58,986 nucleotides of DNA from Akkermansiaceae bacterium UBA5020 (GCA_002396885.1 DGXY01000046.1:53954-112939); one strand, 5' to 3'. Shown: positions 27,491 to 36,602, counted from the stretch's first letter. Notes: generated by a model from the sequence alone, not told the origin. A program made the numbers and translations.

Positions 27491-27529
27491 GCAGGAAACG
27501 CGACGCAGAGTGCCGTCGTTGCGGGGCGG

Positions 27530-29119
27530 TCAAGTGCGGGGCGTCAGGAAAAAAGGTTCCTCGAGTTTGGCGAACTCTCCCGTCGCTGTCAACGACTCGG
27601 GACGCAGCGAGCCGGGTCGCGGGTGCTGATGGTAGAATTTCTGGAAAAGGGTGCCGACGAGCTGTTTCAGGTAGCCTGTCGTCGCACCGCCGTTGCCGGG
27701 TAGGGTGACTTCGACGCTGCGGTTGAGGATCCCGAGGGTTTCGATCATGGTCCCTTCGTCCCAGTTCTTCCCGGCAAGAAAGTCCTCCGCTTCTCGCACC
27801 CGCATCGGAGAATCGTCGATGCCGGAATAGGCGACCCATGCTTTCGCGATGCGTTTGTCGCGCAGCTCGAGGGCGAATCCTCCCGTCGCATAGGGGGCGC
27901 AGCCGGTGCGGCGCGGCGCCACGGTGTAGGCATCGCAAAGGCGCGAGGTGACGCCCCGGGTCGAGAGGGCGTGTTCCGTGTTGCGTGGGATCACGATCCC
28001 CCGGATGATCTCTCCCGCTTGGAGGATGGTGCGACCTTTGCCCGCGTAGAATTGCGAGACCGGTGCGTCGCGCTCGCCATCAGCTGAGATGAGCCGGACC
28101 CGGGCATTCAGTGCCATCAGCAAAGGGGCGAGCTGGCCCGAGGCCCAGGCCGTGGCGAGATAACCGCCGAGCGTGGCGCGGTTCCGCACCGGGCGCGAGG
28201 CAAAGCGACGCAGCACTTTGTTGAAAGCGAGGCATTCGCGCCCGATGTGCTCCGCCGTCTGCGTCAGCGAGACCGCTCCGCCGATTTCCCAGTGATCCTC
28301 GGTCGAGACAACGGTGTTGAGTTCCTTCACCGCTTCGAGCGAGATCAGATCGGTCCCACCCTCATCGCCCGCGGCGAAGTGACCGAGTCCCGTGCCTCCC
28401 GCGATAAACGCCGCGGTGGGATATTCGCGGTTCAGCTTGATCAGCTCCACAAGGGTTTCGGGACGAAAAAAACGGCGCTTTTTTCCATCCACATATTGGA
28501 GGGAGCGGCTCTCGGGGAGACGAAAGAGCTGGCGGGTGAAACGGTCGCCGAAAATGTCCTTCTTCCCCGTCCAGACCGTGCTTTCATCACCGGAACGCTC
28601 CGCCTTGCGGGCGGCCTCGTGCCGGAGTTGCTCGGTCGAGGCGAAGACCTGCACCGCCGCTTCGCGGATCGCGGGGACGTGGGCCGTGCGGGTCACGATG
28701 GCGTCGTATTGATCGTTCACCTGGCCCTGGCGACGGAGATCGGGACGGTAATAACCCTCGAAGGTCAGCGCGATGATCGTGTCGAGGCGTTCCCCCGAGC
28801 ATTCGAAGGAGCCTTCCTGAAAGGCGAGGTTCACCGGATGCTCCGGCTCCGCGTTGCGGATGCCTTCGGGTGTCCAGATCTGCCGGTCCGCCAACATCGG
28901 CATCAGCATGAGGCCCGCATCGACGATGCGGAAGCGGTAACGGTCGCCCTCGTGCGTGCCGAGCACGACGAGACGTGGGGCGAGCAGGGCATCATGCTCC
29001 GCGAAGTGCGCGAAGCACGGATCGAGACGGGCAAGATACGACGCGAGCGTCCCGTGCGTGGATTCGCGCTCCACCCGGCACACCTCACCGTCCAATTCAA
29101 AAGTAAACCAACTTTGCAT
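27530..29119 (-). CDS. Xanthine-dehydrogenase-like FAD subunit with cysteine-less 2Fe-2S module
   Basis: 529 residues from the ATG at 29119 (a GTG eight codons earlier is possible). The layout matches XdhA: ferredoxin-like N-terminus, [2Fe-2S]-binding helical domain, then an FAD domain with AAFIAGGTGLGHF, RNRATLGGYLATAWASGQL and RRTGCAPYATGGFALEL. The iron-sulfur cysteine loops are gone: the first loop (canonical GCxxGxCGxC) reads HFAEHDALLAPRLVV, the second (QCGFCTPG) reads FECSGERLDT, and the third (CRCTGYRPI) reads TRTAHVPAI. Flanking residues align without gaps. Thirty-nine bases separate it from the large-subunit gene, so they are probably one operon. Confidence 0.75.
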   Translation of the reverse strand: MQSWFTFELDGEVCRVERESTHGTLASYLARLDPCFAHFAEHDALLAPRLVVLGTHEGDRYRFRIVDAGLMLMPMLADRQIWTPEGIRNAEPEHPVNLAFQEGSFECSGERLDTIIALTFEGYYRPDLRRQGQVNDQYDAIVTRTAHVPAIREAAVQVFASTEQLRHEAARKAERSGDESTVWTGKKDIFGDRFTRQLFRLPESRSLQYVDGKKRRFFRPETLVELIKLNREYPTAAFIAGGTGLGHFAAGDEGGTDLISLEAVKELNTVVSTEDHWEIGGAVSLTQTAEHIGRECLAFNKVLRRFASRPVRNRATLGGYLATAWASGQLAPLLMALNARVRLISADGERDAPVSQFYAGKGRTILQAGEIIRGIVIPRNTEHALSTRGVTSRLCDAYTVAPRRTGCAPYATGGFALELRDKRIAKAWVAYSGIDDSPMRVREAEDFLAGKNWDEGTMIETLGILNRSVEVTLPGNGGATTGYLKQLVGTLFQKFYHQHPRPGSLRPESLTATGEFAKLEEPFFLTPRT

Positions 29120-29272
29120 CTCGCCCGTGTTAAAATGCCCCACGCGACGAGAACCTCGGTTTCTGCGGTGGCGAAAATTTCACAAAGAGGGGATTTTACC
29201 ACAAATCCACGGATCCGGCACCGTTTTTCCTTGGGCAACCCCGGCATTTTCCGGGAGTTGTGATGGGAGAGG

Positions 29273-31633
29273 TCAGTTGCCGGCGCCCTTCAAATGCCGG
29301 TCGAGGAACTCGAAGGTCCCGACGCCGTGGATGGAATGGCCGCCGTGGAAGAACTCGATCCCGGTGCGTTCGACCATGCCGAAGCGGGCGTAGAGAAGCC
29401 TCACTCGCGCATACTCGTGCGCCACCCAGGCGTCAGTTGAGACGAGGTCATGATGACCGCGTTCCACGAAAAAGGGACGCGGAAAAATGAGGGCCGCCAT
29501 TTCCCCGTAATCGAAGGTATTGCCGAGATTCCAGTAGGGCATCTCCCACTCGATGCTTTTCATGAAGCCACCCGGGAAATCGGGATCGGCGACCTTGCGG
29601 GTCCAGTGGTTGAAATCGCCCGAGCAGATCGAGAGGCAGTAATCCGGGATCACCGCGGGCACCCGCACCGCCGTTTCGCCGCCGTAGCTCAGCCCATAGA
29701 ATGCGATCTGCTTCGGATCGACCTCCGGCAGGGTCTTGAGCCAGTCGAGCTGCTGCCGATGTGACGCGACAATGAAGGTAAACAGTGTGCCTCCAATCAG
29801 GTTCGCCTTGCGGTCGAGCCAGCGATAGCGGTCCTCGTGGCGGTAGAGATTGTGGGGCGAAAAGGTGAGGTAGCCCCGTTCCGCGAGCCTGGCCGCAAAG
29901 TCGTTGTAGGCCGATTTGCCGGTGTCGATTCCATCGCGCGGCACACCATGGCGGCCATGCTGGCAGACCACCACGGGACGGCGCTCGCCGGGAGCGATTC
30001 CCTTTGGTATCAGCAAGACACCCCACGATTCGAATCCCGCATACACCTCGATCCCCACCTCCCACATCGTCCAGGCGTCGGTCTCCTTGAGCCGGCGGGT
30101 GCGTGGTTTCAGTGGGAGCCGTTCCTCGTCGAAGGTGCCGAGGATTTCCTCCTCGAATCGGCTCCGCCATTCCTCCGCCCGCGTCACGAAGGTCGTCGGA
30201 TCGAGCGTGGGATGGGATTTCTCCGTCGACCATTTCCCCGGCCGCAGACCCGGCTCGGCCGCGAAGAAAAAGAACTCCTCCCGCGTCCGCTCCGACGCGT
30301 CGACGAGGCTCTGCACATGCGCTTGCATCCCGAGAAAAACGCGACGATGCCGCCCGGCGGGATCGAAGCCGGTCCGCTCATCGATCACCAGACCCAGCGG
30401 TGGAGTCCGGTCGACCTCGGGTTCGCGACCCATTGCCTGGAGAAATCCCGCCACCGAGGGATAATCGCCGCGGGACCCGTCGTTCGCCTCGTTCAGAAAA
30501 AACGAAGGCGGCGGTGCGAAGGCTGTGAGGACTTTTTCGATCCGCTTCCATTCGCGCTCGACCTCGGCGAAGGGTGGGGTCGTGAGATCGCCCTTCTGAT
30601 CCTTCACCTCGGGAAAGGTCGTGTGCTCGACGAGGAGCACCCGCGGAGCGATCAGTGCCGCAATCGAGGCATCGCCGTGGTCGGGGAGGAGGTTGAAGAG
30701 ATTTCGATGGATCGGCTCCGCCCAAGCCGCCTCGCGCGGCCCAAAGGCCCCGCTCACGAAGGCATGATCGATCCGCGGATCGATCGCGGCGGCATAGAGG
30801 GCCGCGCGTCCGCCTTCACCGTAGCCCGCCGCGGTCACGGCGCTGCCGGGAAAGGTCAGCTCGAGCCAATCGACCGCGGCGAGCAGGCTCTGCACCTCGT
30901 AGCCGAGCGGATGACGTCCCATCTGGAAGGCCTGCCGGTAGATCCATTCACGATGGCTCTGGGCCGTCTTGACGAGGGTCTCGTCATCGCCTGACAGACC
31001 CATAAAAAGCGAGCGGTTCACCGGCGCGGGAATGAGCATCCGGAAACCCGTCATCGCGAAGCGCAGGCCGATCTGCTCCTTCGGCTCGAGGCGCGGCGTC
31101 ATCCCGAGGAGATCCTCCGGCGTCTCGTCAGCATCGGGCATCAGCACCATCAAGGGCGGGGAAGAGATTTCCCCTTCCTCCGGCACCGGGTTCACATAGA
31201 GGCCCTCGGCCGTGTATCCCGGCAGCACCTCCCACCGCACCGCGTGGACCCGGAAGCCAGGGCCCTCCGCCACCTTTGCTGTGCCCGGTTCGCCTTCGAA
31301 AGAGACGGGATCACCCGAGAAGAATTCCAGCTTCGGAGCGACCCGTTCATCGACCACCCCGAGCTTTTTCGCGAGCGCCTCACGCGATCGCCGGATGAAG
31401 TCATCGCGGTCCTCCGCGTCGAGCGGAAAAGCCGGCACCCGCGCCGCCACTTCGGCGATCTCGCGCTCGACGAAAGCATGTGCTCCATCCATGACGCGGA
31501 CCGAAGGATCCTCCTCCGTCCAGTCGAGCAGAGCCGTGCCGGGGAGGGTGGTGTCTTGCGCAAAGACCGATGAGACCAGGAAAACGATCGCGACGCATAG
31601 ATTCGCGGTCATTCGCGCTTCATTCCTTTTCAT
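29273..31633 (-). CDS. Exported tandem alpha/beta-hydrolase (acetyl-xylan-esterase-like)
   Basis: 786 residues from the ATG at 31633, giving a signal peptide (MKRNEARMTANLCVAIVFLV, then SSVFAQ). Two hydrolase modules follow. The first (about 120-430) has the nucleophile-elbow position occupied by GYGEG (residues 270-274), so its serine is missing. The second (about 520-786) has an intact elbow GLSYG (serine near 649), an acid in GHHDLVSTD and a histidine in FFHGGHSIHG. The second resembles AXE1/dienelactone-hydrolase-type esterases of Verrucomicrobia and Planctomycetes. Probably periplasmic carbohydrate de-esterification. The start codon lies inside a repeat element. Confidence 0.82.
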   Translation of the reverse strand: MKRNEARMTANLCVAIVFLVSSVFAQDTTLPGTALLDWTEEDPSVRVMDGAHAFVEREIAEVAARVPAFPLDAEDRDDFIRRSREALAKKLGVVDERVAPKLEFFSGDPVSFEGEPGTAKVAEGPGFRVHAVRWEVLPGYTAEGLYVNPVPEEGEISSPPLMVLMPDADETPEDLLGMTPRLEPKEQIGLRFAMTGFRMLIPAPVNRSLFMGLSGDDETLVKTAQSHREWIYRQAFQMGRHPLGYEVQSLLAAVDWLELTFPGSAVTAAGYGEGGRAALYAAAIDPRIDHAFVSGAFGPREAAWAEPIHRNLFNLLPDHGDASIAALIAPRVLLVEHTTFPEVKDQKGDLTTPPFAEVEREWKRIEKVLTAFAPPPSFFLNEANDGSRGDYPSVAGFLQAMGREPEVDRTPPLGLVIDERTGFDPAGRHRRVFLGMQAHVQSLVDASERTREEFFFFAAEPGLRPGKWSTEKSHPTLDPTTFVTRAEEWRSRFEEEILGTFDEERLPLKPRTRRLKETDAWTMWEVGIEVYAGFESWGVLLIPKGIAPGERRPVVVCQHGRHGVPRDGIDTGKSAYNDFAARLAERGYLTFSPHNLYRHEDRYRWLDRKANLIGGTLFTFIVASHRQQLDWLKTLPEVDPKQIAFYGLSYGGETAVRVPAVIPDYCLSICSGDFNHWTRKVADPDFPGGFMKSIEWEMPYWNLGNTFDYGEMAALIFPRPFFVERGHHDLVSTDAWVAHEYARVRLLYARFGMVERTGIEFFHGGHSIHGVGTFEFLDRHLKGAGN

Positions 31634-31749
31634 TCGCGTTGAAATCGTTCCCCGAGCCGCGCAGATCCGCGTAGAAATCCTCGCCCAAAGGGACCAGCCG
31701 AAAACGAGAGGAACGCGAATGACCGCAAATATCCTCGAATGACGCGAAT
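31601..31749. repeat. Inverted array of ten-base units (ATTCGCG family)
   Basis: The left arm at 31601-31640 has units with a 10-base period: ATTCGCG at 31601 and 31611, a degenerate one at 31621, and one shifted by a base at 31632. The right arm at 31711-31749 has the complement (CGCGAAT, CGCAAAT, CTCGAAT, GCGAAT) again every 10 bases. About 70 bases lie between. The hydrolase start codon (31631-31633) and signal-peptide beginning are within the left arm. Same layout as the element at 36514. Confidence 0.75.
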
Positions 31750-31761
31750 GCTCCGCCCTCC

Positions 31762-33258
31762 TCATTTCTCCTCCTCCTTCTTCCAATTCACCTGGCTGAT
31801 CCGCGTCTTCATTTCTCCGGTCGCGCGGATCACCAGCACGATGCCCGGATCCGGTTCGCCGCCTTCGACCTGGCGGGTCACCGTGTAGATGTCGGTCAGG
31901 CGCACCTCCAGATTCTGCAGCGACACCTCCATGCCTTCGGGTAGATCCGCTTCGGCGATGGCCTTCTGCACCTCCTCGTCGAGCTCGCCCTTGTATTCAT
32001 TCAGGTCCACGCGCAGTTGCGCCTCGAGACCTTTCACGAGCAGTCCCTCGAGCAGCCAGGTCGCCGCGGTCGTCAGTTGATCTCGGGTTTCCACCGTCAG
32101 CTCCACACCGGTGAATCCGAGCGTCTGCTTCTCATAGTCGATCACCGGTCTGCCGCGCACCCAGATCGTTCCTGCGACGCCCCGTCCGAGACGCGATCGA
32201 TCGGCCTCCAGTTCCAGTTTCAAATTCAGATAGCCGCCTTGGCCGACCTCGGCCGCGAGTCCGCTCACCTGGAGCTTCGTGCCGATGCCTGTGTCGATTT
32301 CAAAATCCTCTTTCGCGAGCAGTTCGTTCAGCTCCGCCAAGCGGATCACCAGGGGCAAACGCAGGTCCGTGCCCGGCATGCCCGCGAGTGCTGCCATCTC
32401 CGGCAGCGCCTCCACCGCGGGTACTGCGGGGGCGCGGTTCAGCACGTAAGTTTCCGATTCGATCGCCAGGGCCAGACCGATCTGCTCCGGCCGCGAGTAG
32501 TCGATCGGCCCCAGCAGGATCCGTCGCGGTTTCACGCTCACCCACAGCAGGGGATCCTTCGAGACCTGCTCTACCAGGTGGGCCTCGTTCCAGAATTTCG
32601 TCACCTCGCGGCGCAGGTTCAGGCTCTTGCGCAGGGCAGGGGTGATCTTGCGGGTCTCCTTCTGCAGGTATTGACCGAGACTGCCGCCCAGGAATTCGCC
32701 GATGTCGATGCGGCCGAGTTGGCCAAGTTGCAGCACCGCCTTGTCGAGCTGCAGCTCGGGCACCAGATTCGGATTCACGTTCCAGTCCGGCAGCACCTCC
32801 GGCGTGATCGTGCCGCCCGCCTTGCCGCCGAGGGCCGCATTGCCGTTGAGCGGCACCGTAAGGATCGCCGCATCGAGCTCGCCCTCGAGCGTCGCCTTGC
32901 CTTCGAAGGGCATGGTGAAAGCGATCGCGCTCCCTGTATTGCGAAAGGCGATCGGACCCCGCGTCACGTCCCATGCGTAGGCACCCTGCTTGATCCGTTT
33001 GTGAAAGTTCTTCGTCTCGCTCCCCTGGAACGTTGGGGGCACCTCCGCGTTTGCGATCTCATCGAGCAGGCTCACCGGGATCGCGATGCCGAGCCCCAGC
33101 AGCGAGGTCTCCGGCTTTGGCAGATCGTATTCACCAATTGGTGTGCCGTTCGGCGCCACCACCGAGATCAGCTTGGGCCCGAGGATGCGCGCTCCCACAA
33201 AGACGGCGAGCAGCGCCAGCACCATGAGCAGGGCGAGGATGAGCAGGACTTTTTTCAT
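31762..33258 (-). CDS. DUF4403 family protein
   Basis: 498 residues. An N-terminal membrane anchor (KKVLLILALLMVLALLAVFVGA) with no cleavage site is followed by a periplasmic region with alternating beta strands: AIPVSLLDEIANAEVPPTF, GPIAFRNTGSAIAFTMPFEG, VSVKPRRILLGPIDY. The overall pattern (anchor, two halves each with a long strand, and a terminal LNLKLELEADRSRLGRG plus AELNELLAKEDFEID) fits the DUF4403 family of BPI-like fold proteins. The family is uncharacterised; the fold suggests lipid binding. Confidence on the family name is moderate. Confidence 0.68.
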   Translation of the reverse strand: MKKVLLILALLMVLALLAVFVGARILGPKLISVVAPNGTPIGEYDLPKPETSLLGLGIAIPVSLLDEIANAEVPPTFQGSETKNFHKRIKQGAYAWDVTRGPIAFRNTGSAIAFTMPFEGKATLEGELDAAILTVPLNGNAALGGKAGGTITPEVLPDWNVNPNLVPELQLDKAVLQLGQLGRIDIGEFLGGSLGQYLQKETRKITPALRKSLNLRREVTKFWNEAHLVEQVSKDPLLWVSVKPRRILLGPIDYSRPEQIGLALAIESETYVLNRAPAVPAVEALPEMAALAGMPGTDLRLPLVIRLAELNELLAKEDFEIDTGIGTKLQVSGLAAEVGQGGYLNLKLELEADRSRLGRGVAGTIWVRGRPVIDYEKQTLGFTGVELTVETRDQLTTAATWLLEGLLVKGLEAQLRVDLNEYKGELDEEVQKAIAEADLPEGMEVSLQNLEVRLTDIYTVTRQVEGGEPDPGIVLVIRATGEMKTRISQVNWKKEEEK

Positions 33259-33414
33259 GACTCCAATTCAGATTCTGATGCCTCCAAGATCAAACGCATA
33301 CCGGGGAATCGTCGCAGACTCTTCCGGGTGGCACAAACAGGCAATACCTGATAGCGCCCTTTCTTTCATAACGTTCCGGTGGGAAACTTCCCAAGGTAAA
33401 TAAGGAAACGCACC

Positions 33415-34200
33415 ATGCTGGCACGGAAGGACATCATCGATTGGGGCGCGCGGCTCTTTGGCGCACCAGCCCGGTCGCGTCTGCGGTGCGGGCATCTTCT
33501 CGTCGAGTTCAGCCGCGGCGAAAACGAAGTCTGCCTCGCCTCGAAGCGCCTCAGTGACGAGGAGGCCGATGCCGCCCTCGACCGCGACGAGCCCGTCTCC
33601 TGGACGAGTTGGGCCGTCTGCACCGGGGCCAAGGGTGTCAAGGTCTTGCCCGGGCTCCCCGACCTGCCCGTCCTCGCGAGGCAGGATTCTCCCTTCCGTC
33701 TTCTGCCGGGGGAGGAAACGCGGGTTTATCTCCGCATTCCCGTCTCCGTTAAGGTCTGTCTCGGCGAACGCGACGACGAACTCCTCGCCGAGTTCCCCAG
33801 CGAGACAATGCCCCGCGTCTGGTTCGGCGAAGCCCCCGCCGCGGAGGAATGTTACCAGCTCGGTGCTTCCGCGAGCCGTGCCCTCTTCACCGATTTCGAG
33901 GGCTCCGAGGTCCAGGCTCCCGTTTTGATCCGGAATGAATCCCGCGAAGTCCTTGAGGTCACTCAGATCTGCCTGCGCGTCGCCCGTCTTTCCCTCTACC
34001 GTCTTGGTTCCACCCTCTGGACCAATGAGACGATCGCCCGTTATCAGGGCGGCATGAATCCCAGCCGCCTCAGCATCAAGAGCGGCCCTCCCCTCGAGGC
34101 TCCCTCCGCCAAGCTCCTCGCCCCGCCGCGCGAGACCGGGCCTGAGACCATCGTGGGAAGGACCTTTCGGTCGTTCCGGCGGTGGGCGGAGTGGCGGTGA
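33415..34200 (+). CDS. DUF432 family protein
   Basis: 261 residues, soluble, no signal peptide. It has strand-rich segments RLLPGEETRVYLRIPVSVKVCLG and EFPSETMPRVWFGEAP, which resemble the DUF432 family known mainly from archaea. In other genomes DUF432 genes sit near mechanosensitive-channel genes; here the 3' end faces a convergent CorA gene. No function is known. The start is the ATG at 33415 after a 156-base gap that holds no other feature I can support. Confidence 0.6.
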   Translation: MLARKDIIDWGARLFGAPARSRLRCGHLLVEFSRGENEVCLASKRLSDEEADAALDRDEPVSWTSWAVCTGAKGVKVLPGLPDLPVLARQDSPFRLLPGEETRVYLRIPVSVKVCLGERDDELLAEFPSETMPRVWFGEAPAAEECYQLGASASRALFTDFEGSEVQAPVLIRNESREVLEVTQICLRVARLSLYRLGSTLWTNETIARYQGGMNPSRLSIKSGPPLEAPSAKLLAPPRETGPETIVGRTFRSFRRWAEWR

Positions 34201-34246
34201 GGTCGAGAGAAAGGACGCGCGGCGCGGTGTTTCGGCCTCTTCTCCC

Positions 34247-35362
34247 TCACAGCCAGCGCATGCGCCGGAAGAGCCACAACATCCCGGCGGCGCAGATCAG
34301 GAAGATGATCCAGATCGCGGGATAGGCCCAGCGATGCTGCAGTTCGGGCATGTGCTCGAAATTCATCCCGTAGATCCCGGCGATGAAGGTGAGCGGGAGG
34401 AAGATGGTGGAAAAGCAGGTGAGGACTTTCATCACCTCGTTCATCCGATTGCTGGCGGAGGCGAGGTAGAATTCGCGCAGGCTGTTGCTGCCTTCGCGCA
34501 GATACTCGGTGGTCTCGATGGCTTGGATGGCGTGGTCGTTCAGATCGATGTAATAGGGCCGCGAGGCAGGGGTGAGGAGAGTCTCGTTTTCCCGAAGGAG
34601 GCTGATGGCGATCTCGCGGATCGGCCGGATCGTACGGAAGACGCGGTTGATCTCGCGTTTCAGGGCGTAGATCTCGCCCGCGCGGACGGAGCGATCGTCG
34701 AGCTGGAGCTTTTCATCGATGGCGACGACGGCGTCGTCGAGGTGATCGATGACGGAAAGGTAGTTGTCGACGATCGCATCGAGAATGGCCCAGGCGAGGT
34801 AGTCGGCGCCGTAGCGGCGAATGCGTCCGCCGATATTCGTGCGGATGCGGTCGATCACCGGATCGAAGACGGGGGTAGGGGTCTCGCAGAAGGTGAGCAC
34901 GAGATTCCCCGGGAGGAGAAGGAGGGAGAAATGCTGCAATTCGCAGATGCCGTCTTTTTCGACATCGGTGACGATGCGGGTGACGATGAAAATCTCGGAT
35001 TCGTGGTTCTCGATCTTGGAGCGGCTCCCGGTGTGGAGGATGTCCTCCAGGACGAGAGTGGAGATGCCGAAGGCGCGGCCGACTTTGGCAATTTCGTCGA
35101 CCTCGTGCAGTCCGGTAAGGTGGAGCCAGGTGACGTGATCGGCGCTGCCGACGAGGCCGGCCTCGGGGACGGAGTCGAGGGTTTTGAGATCCTGAAAGGT
35201 ATCGTTGTAAGTGATCAGCCGCAGATGGGCGGACTCGACGCGCTTTTCACCACGGTGGACGAGTGTTCCGGGCGAAGAGGCGAGGGGACGGCGGCGGCGG
35301 CGCACGGGAACAGCGAGGGGGCGGGCGGGGCGGGGAGAATCGGAACTCATCACAGGCACCAT
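34247..35362 (-). CDS. corA: CorA family magnesium/cobalt transporter
   Basis: 371 residues. Mg2+/Co2+ channel of the inner membrane. A long cytosolic domain (HLTGLHEVDEIAKVGRAFGI, FCETPTPVFDPV) precedes two C-terminal helices (LTCFSTIFLPLTFIAGIYGMN and WAYPAIWIIFLICAAGMLWLF). The family GMN signature follows the first helix, and the loop after it (MPEL) is typical. The second ATG four codons in (35350) is an equally possible start. Confidence 0.93.
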   Translation of the reverse strand: MVPVMSSDSPRPARPLAVPVRRRRRPLASSPGTLVHRGEKRVESAHLRLITYNDTFQDLKTLDSVPEAGLVGSADHVTWLHLTGLHEVDEIAKVGRAFGISTLVLEDILHTGSRSKIENHESEIFIVTRIVTDVEKDGICELQHFSLLLLPGNLVLTFCETPTPVFDPVIDRIRTNIGGRIRRYGADYLAWAILDAIVDNYLSVIDHLDDAVVAIDEKLQLDDRSVRAGEIYALKREINRVFRTIRPIREIAISLLRENETLLTPASRPYYIDLNDHAIQAIETTEYLREGSNSLREFYLASASNRMNEVMKVLTCFSTIFLPLTFIAGIYGMNFEHMPELQHRWAYPAIWIIFLICAAGMLWLFRRMRWL

Positions 35363-35468
35363 AGCCGGAGGAAGGCGGAAGTCAGTCTCGAGGTGCGCGG
35401 AGAGCGAAAAAACCGCGAGGGCGGAATTTTCAGGTTGAAGGCGGGTCGCTCCCCCGGTTGCATAGGGA

Positions 35469-36467
35469 ATGAAGTCTCAGCTCCCGCTCCGCATCGCTGG
35501 CACCGGCATCGCCGTGCCGGAGGCGGAGCTGTCGGCGGCGGACCTCGACGCCCGACTCGGTCTCGCGGCGGGTGAGAGTGAGCGAATCACGGGTGTCGCG
35601 AAACGCCACACGGCGACGGAGGAGACCGCTTCGCAGCTCGGGGCGGCGGCGGTGCGAGCGGCGCTCGCCGATGCGGGGATGGCGTGGGAGGAGGTCGATG
35701 CTCTGATCTGCGCCTCTGCGACGATGGACCAGGCCTTGCCTTACAATGCGGCGATGGTCCTCGCCGAGTTGCCCGAGGCGCGCACGCACCGGGTCGCCGC
35801 GCTCGATGTGGGGGCGAGTTGCCTTTCTTTTCTCCAGGCTCTCGACCTCGCTTCATGCGCGCTTGCGGCGGGACGTTACGGCACGATCGTGATCGTCTCG
35901 TCGGACATTTCGACCTACACGACGGACTACCGCGACCTGCGGTCGAACGGAATCTTCGGAGACGGCGCGGCCGCGGCGGTGGTGCGGCGCACGCACGAAG
36001 GCGAGCGCTCGGCGGTCATGGCCTCGCACAGTGTCACCCTGCCCGAGGGGATCGAATTTTGCCGCATCCGCTCGGGCGGATCGAGGTTTCACCGTCGCGG
36101 AGACGCGGACCATGGCGGGGCCCTTTTTGAAATGAAGGGTCGTCCGCTCTTTGCCCTGGTGGCGCGGGAGCTGCCGGATTTTGTCGAAGGGCTCCTCGCC
36201 TCGGCCGGAGTGACGAAAGCGGAGATCGACCTACTCGTGCCGCACCAGGCCAGCCGTCAGGCGCTCGATCACGTCGCGAAGATGCTGGGCTTTGATGACG
36301 GAAGGATGGTCGACGTCTTCGCCAGGTATGGCAATCAGGTCGGGGCCTCGCTGCCCACGGCGCTGCATTTCGCGATCCATCGCTACGGATTGAAAAGAGG
36401 TGCCAAGGTGCTTTTGTTAGGATCCGGAGCTGGGGTGACGATCGGGGGGATCGTGTTGGTTTATTGA
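35469..36467 (+). CDS. 3-oxoacyl-ACP synthase III family ketosynthase
   Basis: 332 residues. The thiolase fold shows the KAS III triad: cysteine 118 in LDVGASCLSFLQ, histidine in LLVPHQASRQ and asparagine in RYGNQVGASLP. Condensation of an acyl donor with an acyl acceptor through a cysteine thioester is expected, in the cytosol. FabH or OleA-like enzymes both fit; there are no other fatty-acid synthesis genes nearby. It is the first gene of a forward cluster with a metallo-beta-lactamase hydrolase, an adenylating enzyme and an SDR, suggesting a dedicated pathway rather than housekeeping lipid synthesis. Confidence 0.9.
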   Translation: MKSQLPLRIAGTGIAVPEAELSAADLDARLGLAAGESERITGVAKRHTATEETASQLGAAAVRAALADAGMAWEEVDALICASATMDQALPYNAAMVLAELPEARTHRVAALDVGASCLSFLQALDLASCALAAGRYGTIVIVSSDISTYTTDYRDLRSNGIFGDGAAAAVVRRTHEGERSAVMASHSVTLPEGIEFCRIRSGGSRFHRRGDADHGGALFEMKGRPLFALVARELPDFVEGLLASAGVTKAEIDLLVPHQASRQALDHVAKMLGFDDGRMVDVFARYGNQVGASLPTALHFAIHRYGLKRGAKVLLLGSGAGVTIGGIVLVY

Positions 36468-36513
36468 GTGGGGTGAGGGAAGTGCTACGGTGGGGATTTG
36501 GCTCGTGGGGCGG

Positions 36514-36602
36514 ATCTGTGTCCATCTGTGGAAATCCGTGTCCATCTGTGTTCAAGATTTCAACACGGATGGACACCGATGAGCACGGATTTTCACGGAT
36601 AT
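36514..36602. repeat. Inverted array of ten-base units (ATCYGTG family)
   Basis: Four copies of ATC(C/T)GTG plus three bases, at 36514, 36524, 36534 and 36544, are followed by a short spacer and four copies of the complement (CAC-N-GAT, with three bases before each) ending at 36570, 36580, 36590 and 36600. Both arms keep a strict 10-base period. The inner 19 bases of each arm pair with two mismatches. It sits between the ketosynthase stop and the hydrolase start. Confidence 0.85.

Noticed and set aside
25058..29119. Xanthine-dehydrogenase-like genes as pseudogenes
   Set aside because: Both frames are full length with no frameshift, and non-motif regions are well conserved; decay does not explain precise loss of cofactor residues.
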